From: Chlorokybus atmophyticus | Lineage: Eukaryota > Streptophyta > Chlorokybophyceae > Chlorokybales > Chlorokybaceae | Length of the DNA: 64,000 nt | NCBI GenBank assembly: GCA_009103225.1 | Contig: RHPI01003124.1 | Span: forward strand, 122,428 to 186,427 | Direction of reading: 5' to 3' | In this document: positions 1-12,088 of the stretch, in pieces | Layout of the letters: every line of letters begins with the position of its first letter | Numbering within the stretch: the first letter of the stretch is position 1 | Translations under genes and position numbers: made by a program | Notes under the pieces: model-generated | Database searches by the model: none | What the model was told of the DNA's origin: nothing | Seen by the model: only the letters and a program-made list of their open reading frames with translations

Positions 1-3000
1 TGCACCTCCATATGCATGTGGGCGAGAGCCATGTACACGTACCACGGCATCGCCAAGGCGGTGGCGCCCAAGAGAGCGCAGCTGGCGCAAGCGCAGGCGC
101 AACTGGATGTGACCTTGGCGACGTTGGCGGAAGCGCAGGGGAGGTTGAGAGAAGTGGAGGAGAAACTGGCGGGACTGGAAGCCAAGTTCCAGGAAGCGCT
201 GAGGAAAAAAGCCGACCTCGCGAAACAGGTGAGAAGGGGCTTGACAACGACGGACGGTTTACCGTAGGTGGACACGCATGCTCACATGCATACACACGTG
301 GGCACGCACGCATGCATACACACGTGCTCACGTCTGCACACGCATGCACGCGCGTGTGCATGCGTGTGCAGATGCGAGCAGGTGTTTACATACAAGGGTT
401 GAGTAGCGTAGTGCAGAGACACCCACCTAAGACATAGCCACGAGTAGTATCAACACACGCCCGTGTCTTCTCCATGTAGGTCTCCGACTGCGAGGTCAAG
501 TTGGAGCGCGCCGGCAAGCTGATCGGCGGTCTTGGCGGCGAGCGTCTCCGCTGGACGGATTCCGTGGCGTCCCTCTCGAACGACCTGGTCAACGTCGTCG
601 GGGACGTCACGATCGCGGCCGCCGCCGTCGCGTACGCGGGACCGTTCACGCCGGGGTTCAGGACGAGGTTGGAGAAGGAGTGGCAGCAACTGCTGGTGGA
701 TCTCGGGGTGAGGGAGACATGGACATTGATAGACGCATACATGTGCACACGCGCATACGTGCTTATGTGCACATGTTGGCGTTGGCGTGCCCGCGTGTGT
801 GTGTGCATGCGTGCACGCGTTTGCGCGGAGACGTGTGCTTGAGTGTGTGTGTGCGCACGTGCGTGCTTGCGTGCGTATGTGCGACACTTTGGCATAGATG
901 GTAAGCACCAGCATTGTGTCATACGTTGGTGGTGTCTTGCAGATACCCCACACAAAGGACACCAACCTCAGGATGACGCTACAAAACCCCGTCAAGATAC
1001 GCGCGTGGACCATCGCTGGTAGGCTGCTGTACATTTGTGTCATGTGGACTTGTTCGCTTCTGCACCCTAACTTACTGTCATCATCTTCTCAGGCTTGCCC
1101 TCGGACGCCGTCTCGATCGAGAACGGCATCATCGTCTCCAAGGCTCGCCGCTGGCCGTTGATGATCGACCCTCAGGGCCAGGCCAACAAGTGGGTGAAGA
1201 ACATGGAGCGTGGCGGTAGCTCCAGCGGCGGCGACAATGCGAACACGTCGGGGGGACTCGACGTCATCAAGCTGTCGGATAAGGACTTCCTGAGGACGCT
1301 GGAGAACGGAGTGAGACTGGGGAGAGCGGTGCTACTGGAGAATATATTGGAGACGCTGGATCCGGCACTGGAACCGCTGCTGCTGAAACAAACGTTCAAG
1401 CAGGTACGGAGTGAAGGTGGTTGTTGCCTTTGTGTTGGGAAGGATACTGTGGCAACAAGTTTGTTTGCATGGATCGTTTGCGAGTGGGTTGGCACACAAC
1501 CAACACGCATGCGCACACCTACGTATGTGTGCATGCACGTGTGTGTGCGCGCTTACACACACACGTACACACATGCGTGCCAATACTCACGCTCGTGCCA
1601 ATACTGGCACACGCACGTGCGCACACATACACTCATGCATGAGCATGCATGCGCACGTACAAACCACCACCGCAAATCCCTATTGAAACCGACCTGTGTC
1701 ATTGTCTCTGTCTCTCTCTGTCTGTCAGGGCGGCGGCGAGGTGATCAAGATCGGCGACAACATCATCCCCTACCACTCCGACTTCCGTTTCTACATGACT
1801 ACAAAACTCCGCAACCCCCACTACCCCCCCGAGGTCTCCGTCAAGGTCTCTCTCCTCAACTTCTTCGTGACGCCCGAGGGCCTGGAGGACCAGTTGCTGG
1901 GGCAGGTGGTGGAGCAGGAGAGACCGGACCTCGCGGAGCAGAAGAGCCAGCTGGTGGTGAGTAACGCCAAGATGAAGAAGGAGCTGAAGGAGATTGAAGA
2001 CAGGATACTGGAGCTGCTGAGCAATAGTAAGGGGGATATATTGGAAGATGAGACGCTGATCAATACGCTGGCGCAGAGTAAACTCACGTCCAACGAGATC
2101 GCGGTCAAGGTATGGGAACAGATGTAGAGCTTTGCTTGCTGTGCAATGTGTGTGTGTGTGTGCGTGTATGCGCATGTGTGTGCGCGTGCCTGTGTGCCAG
2201 TCTCAACATTCATATGCCAGGTTGCGGAGGCAGAGAGGACTGAGGTTGCCATCGACACTACTCGCGAGTCGTACCGTCCTGTGGCCGCCCGCGCATCACT
2301 ACTCTTCTTCTGCATCGCCGACCTCACCCTCGTCGACCCGATGTACCAGTACTCCCTTACATGGTTCATCGCCCTTTTCGTTAGAGGTAGGTAAACTCTT
2401 TTCTGCTCTTTGTTGTACAGACACACGCGCGCACACATCATCATCCTCTGTGTGCGGTGTGCGCAGGTATCAACGAGGCGGAGAAATCATCCAACCTGGA
2501 GGAATGCGTGGTGAAGATCAACGACCACATAACGTACCTACTGTACGTCAACGTTTGCCGGAGCCTGTTCGAACAGCACAAGCTCATGTTTTCCTTCCTG
2601 CTATGCATCAAGATACTACAGGTACGAGTGTATGATTGTCTCTCACTCATAGCAATTGCGCTGTGTATGTTGAGAAACGTGCTCACGCGTGTGATGCGAC
2701 ACACACACAGCACAAGGGCCAGATTGACCCCTTCGAATGGCGCTTCCTGCTTGCGGGCGCGACATCGACAGAAGTGATGCTGCCCAACCCGGCACCCGAA
2801 TGGCTCATAGACAAGGTACATATTGAACATATTAACCTTTATATGTGAGCAGCATACACACAGAAACACACATCCCATGTCAGGCTTGGATAGAGATCCT
2901 CAACCTGTCGCGGTTGCCCGCCTTCGCCGGTTTCGACACGCACGTGGCCGAGAACGCGTCGCACTATCGTCGCGTGTTCGACTCCGCGGACGCGCACAGG

Positions 3001-6000
3001 GAGCCCCTCGCGAGCCCGTGGGAGGAGAGACTCAACCAGTTCCAGAAGATGCTCGTGCTGCGGTGCCTGCGCGTCGACAAGGTATCCAAGAATGTGTCAC
3101 CGCCTTTCAGTGCACGCGCAGGCACACATGTGCACAACCACATGCGTACACATGCACAAACGTGTGCACACGTCTACGTACACAGGCACGCACGCATACA
3201 GTTGTGTCGGTGTGTGGGTTTATGTAGGTGTGCACGTGTGTGCATGCGCAAGCGCACGTGTTCCTACATACACCCACAGCACACTCACATACACACACAT
3301 GGACACGCGCACACGTACACACACGCACACACGCACATACGCGTGTGACTGCAGTAGAAGCATGCGCACCTGCGCTTGCATGCGTGCATAGGCTCATCGT
3401 TCACTGACAGAACCGACACTCCGCAAGTACGCGTCAAACATGCATCCCAACGCAACCACATGCCATAGCCCACACAACAACTCACACCCACCCATCTCCA
3501 GGTCCAGCTGGCCCTCTCCGACTTCGTCTCCTCCCACCTCCTCCCCCGTTTCGTCGACCCTCCTCCCTTCGACCTCCCCTCTTGTTTCCGCGACTCCTCC
3601 CCTTCCTCCCCGCTCATCTTCGTGCTCTCCGCCGGGGCCGACCCCATGGCCGATCTCCTGAAACTCGCGGACGAGATGAGGTTCGGGAAGAAGTTCGAGA
3701 AGGTGTCGCTGGGACAGGGGCAAGGACCCAAGGCGGAGAGGCTGCTGACCCTGGGGATGGATAGGGGGATGTGGGTGTGCTTGCAGAACTGTCACCTGGC
3801 GGCGAGCTGGATGGCGACGCTGGAGAGAATCGTGGAGAACATACAACCGGATAAGGTAGGGTCACAACAATGTAGCTGTGAGTGTGGCGTGCGCACACGC
3901 ACAGCTGTGTGCTTGTGTGTGCGCGCGCGCGCACCCATGCAAGCACACAGCTATCATATCGAATCAACGTGCGTGTACACGCACAGCTGTCGGTGTATAG
4001 CGCGCACATGCATGATTGTGTGTGTCCGCGCGCTCACAAGCATGGATACATAGCTCTGATGTCCGCACACACTGTGCGTGCGTGCGTGCGCCGCGCGCGC
4101 ACACACACACACGCACACAGCTTTGGCATCAGTCACTTCACACACGACACCTCGCGTTCCACACAATGCTCCTGACTTTTCCTTCTCCCTCCCCTTCCCC
4201 CTCCGCCAGGTCCACAAGGACTTCCGTCTCTGGCTGACCTCGATGCCCTCCTCCCAGTTCCCCGTCTCCATCCTCCAGAACGGCGTGAAGATGACGCTGG
4301 AGCCCCCCCGCGGACTCAAGAGCAACCTCGCGAGGTCGTACGGACGCGTCACCGACAAGTACCTCGCGGCGTGCGAGAAGCCGGAAGAGTGGAGGAAGCT
4401 GCTGTTCGGGATATGCCTCTTCCATGCCGTCATACAGGTAGACAGGGTGGGGGTGGGGATAGAAGTTGTTGTTGATGATGTTGTTGAGGTTGTTGTCGTC
4501 GTTGTTATTATTGTTGTTGTTGTTGTTGTCGTTGTCGTGGTCGTTGGCGTTCGTCATTACTGAACACCACCACCACCAACAACAACAACAACAACGACCA
4601 CGACCACAGAAGTAGTGGTTGTGGTGGTGATGATGATGATGAAGATGATGATGATGATGATGATGATGGACTTGTCGTTGTTGTTGTTGTTGTTGTTGAT
4701 GATGATGATGACACGACTGTTGCTCTCAGGAGAGGCGTAAGTTCGGTCCTCTTGGTTGGAACATCCGTTACGACTTCACCGAGGGCGACTTGGGCGTTTG
4801 CCAGACCCAGATGCGCATGCTCCTGAACGAGTACGAGTCCATCCCCTTCAAGGTGATCCGTTTTCTGTGCGCCGAGATCAACTACGGCGGCCGCGTCACG
4901 GACGACAAGGACAGGCGACTCATCAACAACCTGCTCGTGACATTTGTCAACGACGATGTCGTGGCGAATAGCGATAATAGTACGGAGTACTCGTTTAGTG
5001 CGTCGGGAGCGTTTAAACTGCCTGTGGCGGGGCTTGCGGGTGATGTGAAGGGCGTATTCGAGCATATACGAGCCCTACCAGCTGCGCCGAAGCCGGATAT
5101 ATTTGGGTTGCATGATAATGCGGATATCACGTCGGATCAGAATGAGACTTATGCGCTGCTTGCTACCGTGCTGTCGCTACAACCACGTGTCTCAGCTGCA
5201 GCAGGTGCGCGTGTTGGTACAAGTCAATCACCACGCATACTTTTGCTGTATGTGCGTGTGCGCGCATGCGTGCGCGTGCCTGTGCATGTGTACACGTGTC
5301 TTGACATGTGTGCTGCAGGCGGTATCAGCAGGGAGGCTGCCATAGAGAAGGCTTGCACGGACATCCTCGGCAAGGTCCCCGCTCTGTTTGACAATGCGGC
5401 GGTAGCGAGCAAGTACCCCGCGACGTACCGCGAGAGCATGAACACGGTCCTCGCGCAGGAGTGCATCCGCTACAACGGCCTCCTGCAGGTCATGAAACGG
5501 TCCCTACAGGACGCGCTCAAAGCGCTAAAGGGACTCGTCGTCATGTCGAATGATCTAGAGATGGTCTGCAACAGCATCTACGACAACCAGGTGCGTGGGT
5601 GTCAGTGCGCGCTCGTGTGTTGGTTTGTCAAGCGGAAAAGCATGCACATATTTGTGGGGACATACAGCAGGCACATAGACACTCTGTGTGACTGATGTTG
5701 TATACGACTTGTTTATTCAGCGTTGACTCTCTGATCCAACAATCACGATGAAGTCATGCATGTATGTTCTCCACTTTAGGTGCCAGACATGTGGGCACAA
5801 AAGGCCTACCCTTCACTGAAGCCGCTGTCTTCGTGGGTCAACGACTTGCTGGAGCGTTGCGAGTTCGTTTCCACATGGATCAAAAACGGGCCGCCGCCAG
5901 TCTACTGGATTTCGGGCTTCTTCTTCCCTCAGGCAAGTTGGGGGTACAACACACAAGTTTCCGCATCATGAACGCACGCACGTATAATGATATACTTATT

Positions 6001-6897
6001 GTGGGCTCCTCCTGTGCAGGCGTTCTTGACGGGTACGCTGCAGAATTACGCGCGCAAGTATGTGTATGCCATCGATACCGTGCAGTTTGGATATGTTGTG
6101 CTTGACGACAAGTCCGACAAAGAGATCACTGCCGGTAGGTTCTTATGAACTCAGCTAGCGTGTTGTTGCCTTGTGAGAGCAACACGCTGTGTGCAACAGT
6201 CTTCTCATGTCAACCTGCAGTTACCGTTCACCTTAAGTCGCCAATTGCAATGATACCTGTGTGTGAAAGGTCTAAGGTTTATATGAGCGCAGGTCCCGAG
6301 GACGGTTGCTACGTCCGGGGTCTTTTCCTCGAAGGCGCTCGTTGGGACGCGACAACGCACATGCTGGGCGAGTCGCACCCCAAGGAGCTGTACACGGACA
6401 TGCCGGTGGTGTGGCTGCGGCCCGAGCAGAACGCCAACAGCGCCCAACGCGCGGGAGCCAACAAGGTCAAGAGCGGAGTGTACGACTGCCCAGTGTACAA
6501 AACCCTCACGAGAGCGGGTGAGTTTCAGATGTGAATTGTTGCTTGCAACACTGGAGCATGCATTGCTGTGAGGGTGGTCAATGAAGAAGCGTAAGCGCGT
6601 GCAAGCTCCTGCTTTCTTTTGTCACCTCGCGAGAGTGTTGATTGAGAGCAACAGCGCATGCATATAGGAGCACTCATGCAACATTTGCATGCATGCAACA
6701 GATGTGTCAAGACAGGGACTGATTATGCTTGAAATCCTACCTGACTTGAACACTTGTTCGCTTGTTCTGTTGCAGGGACACTTTCGACAACGGGCCATTC
6801 CACCAATTTCGTCATGTACATCGAGCTGCCAACGGACAAGCCGCAGAAGCACTGGATCAACCGCGGAGTGGCACTTTTCTCATCTCTGATGTTCTAA
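1..6897 (+). CDS. Axonemal dynein heavy chain, 3' part (17 exons), inner-arm single-headed type
   Basis: This is the motor C-terminal part of a ciliary dynein heavy chain; the 5' end lies outside the window. Exons: <1-228, 480-707, 943-1018, 1093-1403, 1729-2109, 2221-2386, 2467-2621, 2711-2815, 2884-3081, 3502-3855, 4210-4437, 4730-5204, 5319-5590, 5780-5932, 6020-6134, 6293-6517, 6776-6897. They join in one frame of 1263 residues. Order: distal edge of the microtubule-binding domain ([13 protein letters not shown]), stalk coil CC2, AAA5 ('[16 protein letters not shown]'), linker helices, AAA6 ('[11 protein letters not shown]'), and the C-terminal domain with 'WISGFFFPQ' and '[11 protein letters not shown]'. 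The last motif and the ending '[11 protein letters not shown]' fit monomeric inner-arm heavy chains rather than outer-arm ones; this assignment is inference. The intron at 5933-6019 starts with GC (cag|gcaagt). Introns are rich in alternating CA/TG. No break was seen. Confidence 0.95.
3082..3501 (+). repeat. Alternating purine-pyrimidine (CA/TG) intron of the dynein gene
   Basis: This intron consists mostly of degenerate CA/TG and GCGCAC runs. Similar tracts fill the dynein introns at 229-479, 708-942, 1404-1728 and 3856-4209. They create false reading frames rich in His, Thr, Cys and Arg on both strands. Only the splice sites look functional. Confidence 0.8.
4460..4710 (+). repeat. Triplet microsatellites (GTT/GTC, CAA/ACC, GAT) in a dynein intron
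   Basis: Successive runs of GTT, then ACC/AAC, then GAT/GTT triplets fill most of the intron 4438-4729. The strand bias changes along the run (T-rich, then A-rich, then T-rich), so adjacent blocks are partly complementary and could fold back. The splice sites on either side are intact. Confidence 0.85.
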
Positions 6898-7100
6898 GTT
6901 TTGGTGCATAATGTCATCAATCAACACCCATTCATGCGAATGAACATAAGATTTCATATGACAATCAGTCAATAAGTCAGAGTAGAGTACAAAGTAGTGT
7001 ATTATACTGCAGGGCAGTCTATGTATAATCAACATCGCTATCAGGAACTTGTAAGTGTACCACTGTAATAATGATGGTTGCATGTAAAGGAGACTCGACT

Positions 7101-8665
7101 TCAAGGCATGGGTGATGGGAAGACTGGGTCAGGTGCGAAACCGTAGTCATACAAAGGTGCATTCTCCAGCAGCGCGTCATGCTCGTGAATGAACGCCGGC
7201 AGCTTGACTTGCCCGTCGGCGATGTGCTCCAGCAGAAACTCAGTGCGCGATATGTACACCTGCACAGTTGAGGTGTGCACATGCGTATACGCGCACACAA
7301 ACGCGCGCGCGTGCGTATGACCGCGTGCGTGTTTGTGTCCATGTGTGTGTGTGTGTGTGTGTAAACATGTGCGCGTTACTTCTGGCAGGAAGTATTGTTC
7401 GTGTTGTTTGACATTACCGTGATGTAGAATTTGTTGACCACTTACCACATTTGACCACAACTCGCTCAAGAAGGGGCTGAGTGCCAGCAGGCTTGCACGG
7501 AGACCGATGCCGGGGTGCATCACATAAAGCGTTTTCAAGTGCTGCTTGTACCTGCCATGCATGTCCTTTAATCAGAACTTCCAAGACATAGACCGCTACC
7601 TGCCTGTGTAAGCATTCAAGCCATTGCGTCATGTGGCTAAACCAGCTGCCATCAACAGGGAGCACTTGCACACATGAAAAAAAAAATTATTGGTGGGTTT
7701 TCAAAACACACGTTTGCAAGCACACACGCATGCGCGCACACTTATACCAGCATACCAGCTGGGCAGCCATCTGTATGTGCGGATGAGCCATGACAGGCCG
7801 GGAGAATTCTCCTGAACGAGGTGCAGCTTAGTTGATTGTGTCAATGCGCATTAGACACAGAAACACGAACAGGAAAATGCGTACAAAAGCGCACCTTGCC
7901 TTCCACGTCTGTATGAACATACAGTATAGCGTAGTCACTCGCAGAGGCTACACCGCCAACTGTCTTGATTAGGTACCTGTGTTGCTGTTGAGGTACTCAT
8001 GCATGCCTGTTTACAATTGAGATTCGGCTTGCAACACATGTTTTACCTGCGGAGACGGTCGCCGTCAAGAGCTTGCATGGGAACATGACGGCCCACAACA
8101 AGGACCAAAGCCCTGCCAGCTAAGTCCCTTCCTGCGCTGGGCGAACGACCCCAACTGTCAATTTGTGTGCTATGCTATGCTTTGATTCAGAATCACAGTT
8201 GCCAAACACAGCAGTGGCTGCCTTGTTCACCTGCCAATTGCAGGAATCCAAGGCGGTCCAAGTCGTCAAAGCTTTCGTTGGCCGCAGCTGCGACCTCCGC
8301 CTCATACTCGCTGCTACCGCCACTCGTTGCAGCCTGCAATTGGAGATCAGCACCACACAAAGCAGACTGTGTTGCAGAGCAGCCAAAACATCAAGCTGTG
8401 CATAAACAGCATGTGGTGGTGCCTGTCAGCTGCTTGTTGCCCAGAAACACGTTCGCATCATCATCAACCACATCAACATCGAGTCACAACTTCATCATTT
8501 CCAACCATATCAGGCATGGCTGCAACGCATGTGTACAGCAGCAGCTGTGTTGCATGTGCATGTTGTAAGGGTTAACATCATCATTCACTGTCATCCACGC
8601 GCCTGCGCAGCGGAGTCGCTTGCTGCGGTGTCCACAGCCGCCCTCTCATCCTTGGCGTCATCCAT
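7101..8665 (-). CDS. CRAL-TRIO (divergent Sec14-like) domain protein, 8 exons
   Basis: Predicted lipid-binding CRAL-TRIO_2/BCH-type domain protein of 236 residues. Exons on the minus strand: 8665-8603, 8333-8231, 8119-8047, 7976-7895, 7811-7748, 7664-7604, 7551-7446, 7259-7101. An acidic N-terminus ('ESFDDLDRLGFLQ') is followed by 'RALVLVVGRHVP', 'DYAILYVHTDVEGK', 'ENSPGLSWLIRTYRWLP', 'YKQHLKTLYVMHPG', 'FLSELWSNVVYISRTEFL' and 'LPAFIHEHD'. This order matches the stand-alone plant Sec14-like/GDAP2-type domain. Introns 1 (8602-8334) and 6 (7603-7552) need GC donors to keep phase. About 20 residues between 'RTYRWLP' and 'YKQHL' exceed the family spacing, and the exon 5/6 junction there is the least certain. 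The gene is tail to tail with the dynein, 203 bp apart. Ligand and location are unknown. Confidence 0.8.
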
Positions 8666-9916
8666 TCGGCAACGTTACGCCCGCTGCATAACTTCGGTCG
8701 TGAATGTGCCGACATCGAGATCCTACGGTGGGTCGCAAAGTTGAGGGTGAGTCACCCATCATGGGTCTCGGGGTGACACTGTCAGGTTCATGCATTAGCA
8801 CTCCCAGCCCGATTACGCCACGTGTGCAACCAGAAGTGATGGTCACTGCAAGGGCAGTGTGTTTTGTTCGCGCGGCGTCGGTTCAGCGCGCGGTCGGTTG
8901 GTTCTGACGTTGGCGCAATCATAGCGTGACGTGTGTCGCATCACGTCCCCGCGGTTGTGCATCCAACTCTGGTTGCCGCCCATTAGCGGCCGGTTGTTGA
9001 ATGACTAAATCAACTACTTTGCATTGGTTCACTTATCGGTATAGGTTGACCATTCAATGTCACGTTATCAGTGACATCAGTGACGCGCTACGCACGTCAT
9101 TCTGATTGGGTTGATGTGCTTTATCAATGGATTCAACATTTAATCAGCGTTCGTAAGGGGCAACGTGGCCAACTGTGGCGCCGGTAGATTACTGGGCGAC
9201 GGGTTCGGGTTAAGCGCGTCTGAGGTTTCCAATTAGGCGTGTTAGTATGGCCGCCAACAGGGGCCGCCGAACATCGAAAGTTACGCCTATAAAGACGCGT
9301 CACGCACGTTGTATAAATAAAGTCAATGTGCTCAAATAAAGCCAACGGGTGATCAGCGTTCATAACGGGCAATGTGGCCGATGGTGGCTCCGATAGATTA
9401 CCCGGCGACGTCCGAGTTAAGCGCGTCTCGAGGTTTCCAGTTAGGCGTCACCCCGTAAATTACGCCGTGATGCAAGCGCGCCTGTCTACAGCACAACAGT
9501 CGAATCGCCAAAAGCGTTTTTGCTTATGCCTGTAGTCTAGGATTGCAGCAGACGGACGGTCGCGATGAAGTGTGGCGACGTAGATAGGACGTGAGCAAGG
9601 TGTGAACTGGTCTGATCATGGGCTGATCGGTGTGTTCGGTGCGTTCAGCGCTGTCGTAGACGCTGCGGATGTGTTCGACGTTTTTTGACGGTCGTTTGTC
9701 AGCGCTTATACCAGTTTTGTGTGTGGCTGGCGATGTTGTGGAGTCGTTGTCGTCAGCCGTTGTGGTTGGTGTTGTATATCTGTTATCGGCTGATATGTCG
9801 TAGCGCATCGCCGTTGGCGACATGATGTCGCCACTGTGCAACGTAGTGTGGTGTTCAAATTTTGGGTTATTGTTGCGGGGTTTGAATTCAGAGCAGTGTT
9901 TGCTGTGTTGGTGGTG
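8666..9916. repeat. Intergenic repeat region with a degenerate direct duplication
   Basis: I see no convincing gene here. Positions 9143-9240 and 9352-9449 are imperfect direct copies offset by 209 bp; both begin 'atcagcgtt' and share 'aagcgcgtct' and 'ggcgt'. A motif near 8812-8835 ('acgccacgtgtgcaac') recurs near 12783-12800, which suggests dispersed repeat debris. The DNA is GC-richer than the AT-rich block at 13300-14760. Confidence 0.6.
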
Positions 9917-10560
9917 ATGGCGGCGACGGGTGAGGCGGCGATTAAAGCGTTGGATGAGCGGCAGCGACAGAGGCTGCTGGCGTTTGAAAAGCAGAGAAAG
10001 GAGCGCTGTGATTGCCAGAGAGACTATGCCAAGCGTCGTCGCAAAAAAGACAAGGTATATGCCGGTGGACTTAAGGCTGACCTGGGTTTGCAGAAGTTTA
10101 GGATGAACTACTAGTATATTCTTGGCTGCGTTGGTTTCCGGTAGGCCATGGCGTTGGGACGGAGACGACCTTGTCATACAACCCTAGTATCTAGTGAGTG
10201 TTTGTATTGTTGCATTAGTTTGCAGTCATTGTCTTGCTCATCATTTGTTTTGAATGCTTGTGAAATGCTAACACTGTGTGGGCTGTCATCAGACATGTGG
10301 ATATCACATAGCGTGTCTGTTGCCACTCTAGTGGGCTAAATTACTGCGGTGAGTGGTGATGCTATGACACGTTGGGTAGCATTGGTGTCATAGTCGCTCC
10401 AATGTTGAACAGTGTTTACATTGTTTGTGCTGCAGGATGATGACGTGGACCTGGAGTATTCGGCGTCAGTAAAAGAGGACCAGGAGAGTATCGCACCTTC
10501 TACGAAGAACCCTTGTCAACGGGAGCATCTTTTGAACGCAAACATACTAACAATTAAACA
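9917..10560 (+). CDS. Small basic protein, N-terminal exons only (truncated by a sequence join)
   Basis: An ATG at 9917 opens a 46-codon exon (9917-10054) that ends at a clean donor 'aag|gtatat'. It encodes a highly charged helix ('[18 protein letters not shown]', then '[16 protein letters not shown]'). A second exon probably starts at 10436 after 'gtgctgcag' and reads '[17 protein letters not shown]' in phase. The frame then runs into a C-tract and the displaced dynein exon at 10592, so the 3' end is missing or false. I do not recognise the family. It could be a DNA- or RNA-binding protein, or part of a transposon. The pairing of the two exons is inference from phase. Confidence 0.4.
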
Positions 10561-10591
10561 ATGCGCAAATGAGACTTGCCCCCCTCCCCCC

Positions 10592-10771
10592 CCCCCTCCG
10601 CCAGGTCCACAAGGACTTCCGTCTCTGGCTGACCTCGATGCCCTCCTCCCAGTTCCCCGTCTCCATCCTCCAGAACGGCGTGAAGATGACGCTGGAGCCC
10701 CCCCGCGGACTCAAGAGCAACCTCGCGAGGTCGTACGGACGCGTCACCGACAAGTACCTCGCGGCGTGCGA
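10592..10771 (+). pseudogene. Displaced exact copy of dynein heavy-chain exon 11 (partial)
   Basis: These 180 bases match 4197-4376 by eye without a mismatch. They cover the end of the polypyrimidine tract, the acceptor AG and the first 167 bases of the exon, and stop exactly before a lone N at 10772. There is no other dynein sequence nearby. A perfect copy that ends at an ambiguous base looks like an assembly join rather than an old duplication. Confidence 0.9.
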
Positions 10772-10772
10772 N
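10772..10772. other. Single ambiguous base, probable contig junction
   Basis: A lone N separates the dynein exon copy from unrelated sequence. Order and orientation of DNA on the two sides should not be assumed to be native. Confidence 0.8.
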
Positions 10773-11004
10773 CAACCCAGTCGACGCTGGCGGCAGGCAC
10801 GGCCCCATCCACCAGCATTCACGTCATGAGCACCTGCAGAACATATGCACATGACATCACATCATACGCATACACATACACAGCACCGTCACGCTCCACC
10901 ACTGCCTGCAAATGCATCACACACGCATGCAAGCAGGCCAGTAAACAACTGTGCCAACCAAACATCACCCAGTGGAGGGTGAAGCCTGTTGCCTATAAGC
11001 GATT

Positions 11005-12045
11005 TCACATGCACAAAACTACCACCGGATTACGACCCCAAACATAGTACACACCTGGTCCTGCCGGCACGATGGGATGCCAGCCATCGTCCTCAATATG
11101 TGGAGGAGGATGAGGTAGGCCAAGGTTGTCAACATAACCATCGTCACCTCCCAGCAGTGGATGAAGACTCCACTGACCGACCTCAAACGGCAACCACTCC
11201 GTGTCATGCCACTGCTCAACCCAGTGACGCCGGCGACCGGGATCCACATCACAATAAGTACCAATCACCCAGCGCGCAAGTGGCACGCTGCCTACCACAT
11301 GCTCCACTACCAAGAGTTCACTTCCCAAACGCTGTGGGAAGCCAGCAAGCCCTTGCCGAACACGATGCAAGCTAAATCTGAAACCAAACCCCCCGGGCAA
11401 CTCAATATGAAACTCCCTCACACCCGGCGCAGACCCCACTTGCGATGCAGCTATATGCACCGGCCATTCAATTGATACCTAACAAGTGTTAACAACCACA
11501 CATTCAGCTGCGACAACACACAATCACCATCACAACAGACCAACAATGGCATTCACTTGCTCGTAGGCAGTCTCATAGACAGACTGCCTGCGCCTGATGT
11601 ATGACAGTGAGGCGCTCAGCGAGAAAATAATGCCGTCGAGGCTGGCGCCATTAGCACCTACATGCCCGCCATGCCACGTGATCGACTCACCGCCCACGTC
11701 GCCCGCAATCCCGCCGCCGTCCACATCAAACCCCGCACCAACCACACCAACAGCAACCACCAGCACACGAGCAAATGGCGCCAATTCAACGTGGCACAGA
11801 TGCTGAAAAGCGGCAGAATGGACATAAACGACTGTACCGCCCAACAACCCACTAAATACGTCAACCGTCTACTCGCAAATAACAAACGGCGGTCGCACTG
11901 ATAACAGCGCTGTCAAACCCTGACACAACAGCGTAGCACACCCCAATGCCGACATCAAAACACGCTCACTCGACGCTGAGCCAGCAGCGCTAAACGTGCC
12001 GTCGCCGTCGCAAAGCGCATTTTGTACACCCACATCAACGTCGCT
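11005..12045 (-). pseudogene. Unrecognised two-exon protein frame with one internal TAG
   Basis: On the minus strand a long frame runs from about 12045 down to a donor near 11560 ('gag caa|gtgaat'). It is interrupted by a single TAG near 11850, between 'RPPFVICE' and 'TVDVFSGLLGG'. A second exon from about 11475 ('ttgttag|gtatca') to the TGA at 11005-11007 continues in the same phase with 'FHIELPGGFGFRFSLHRV', 'RWVIGTYCDVDPGRRRHW' and 'GVYYVWGRNPVVV'. The composition is beta-strand-like, not low-complexity. I do not recognise a family. It may be a recently inactivated gene, a transposon product, or a gene whose TAG lies in an unseen intron or is a sequencing error. The start is undefined because a TGA lies shortly upstream near 12050. 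Confidence 0.4.
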
Positions 12046-12088
12046 AGTCGCAGTTCAGCGCAGCATTATCTAAGTCACCACACCCGCT

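Noticed and set aside
386-1043. Long His/Thr/Cys/Arg-rich reading frames on both strands over the dynein introns
   Set aside because: They are translations of CA/TG repeat introns and of the antisense of real exons; no splice logic or homology.
9524-10177. 217-codon minus-strand frame
   Set aside because: It is antisense to the basic-protein exon, has no recognisable motif and has no splice sites in agreement with a gene.
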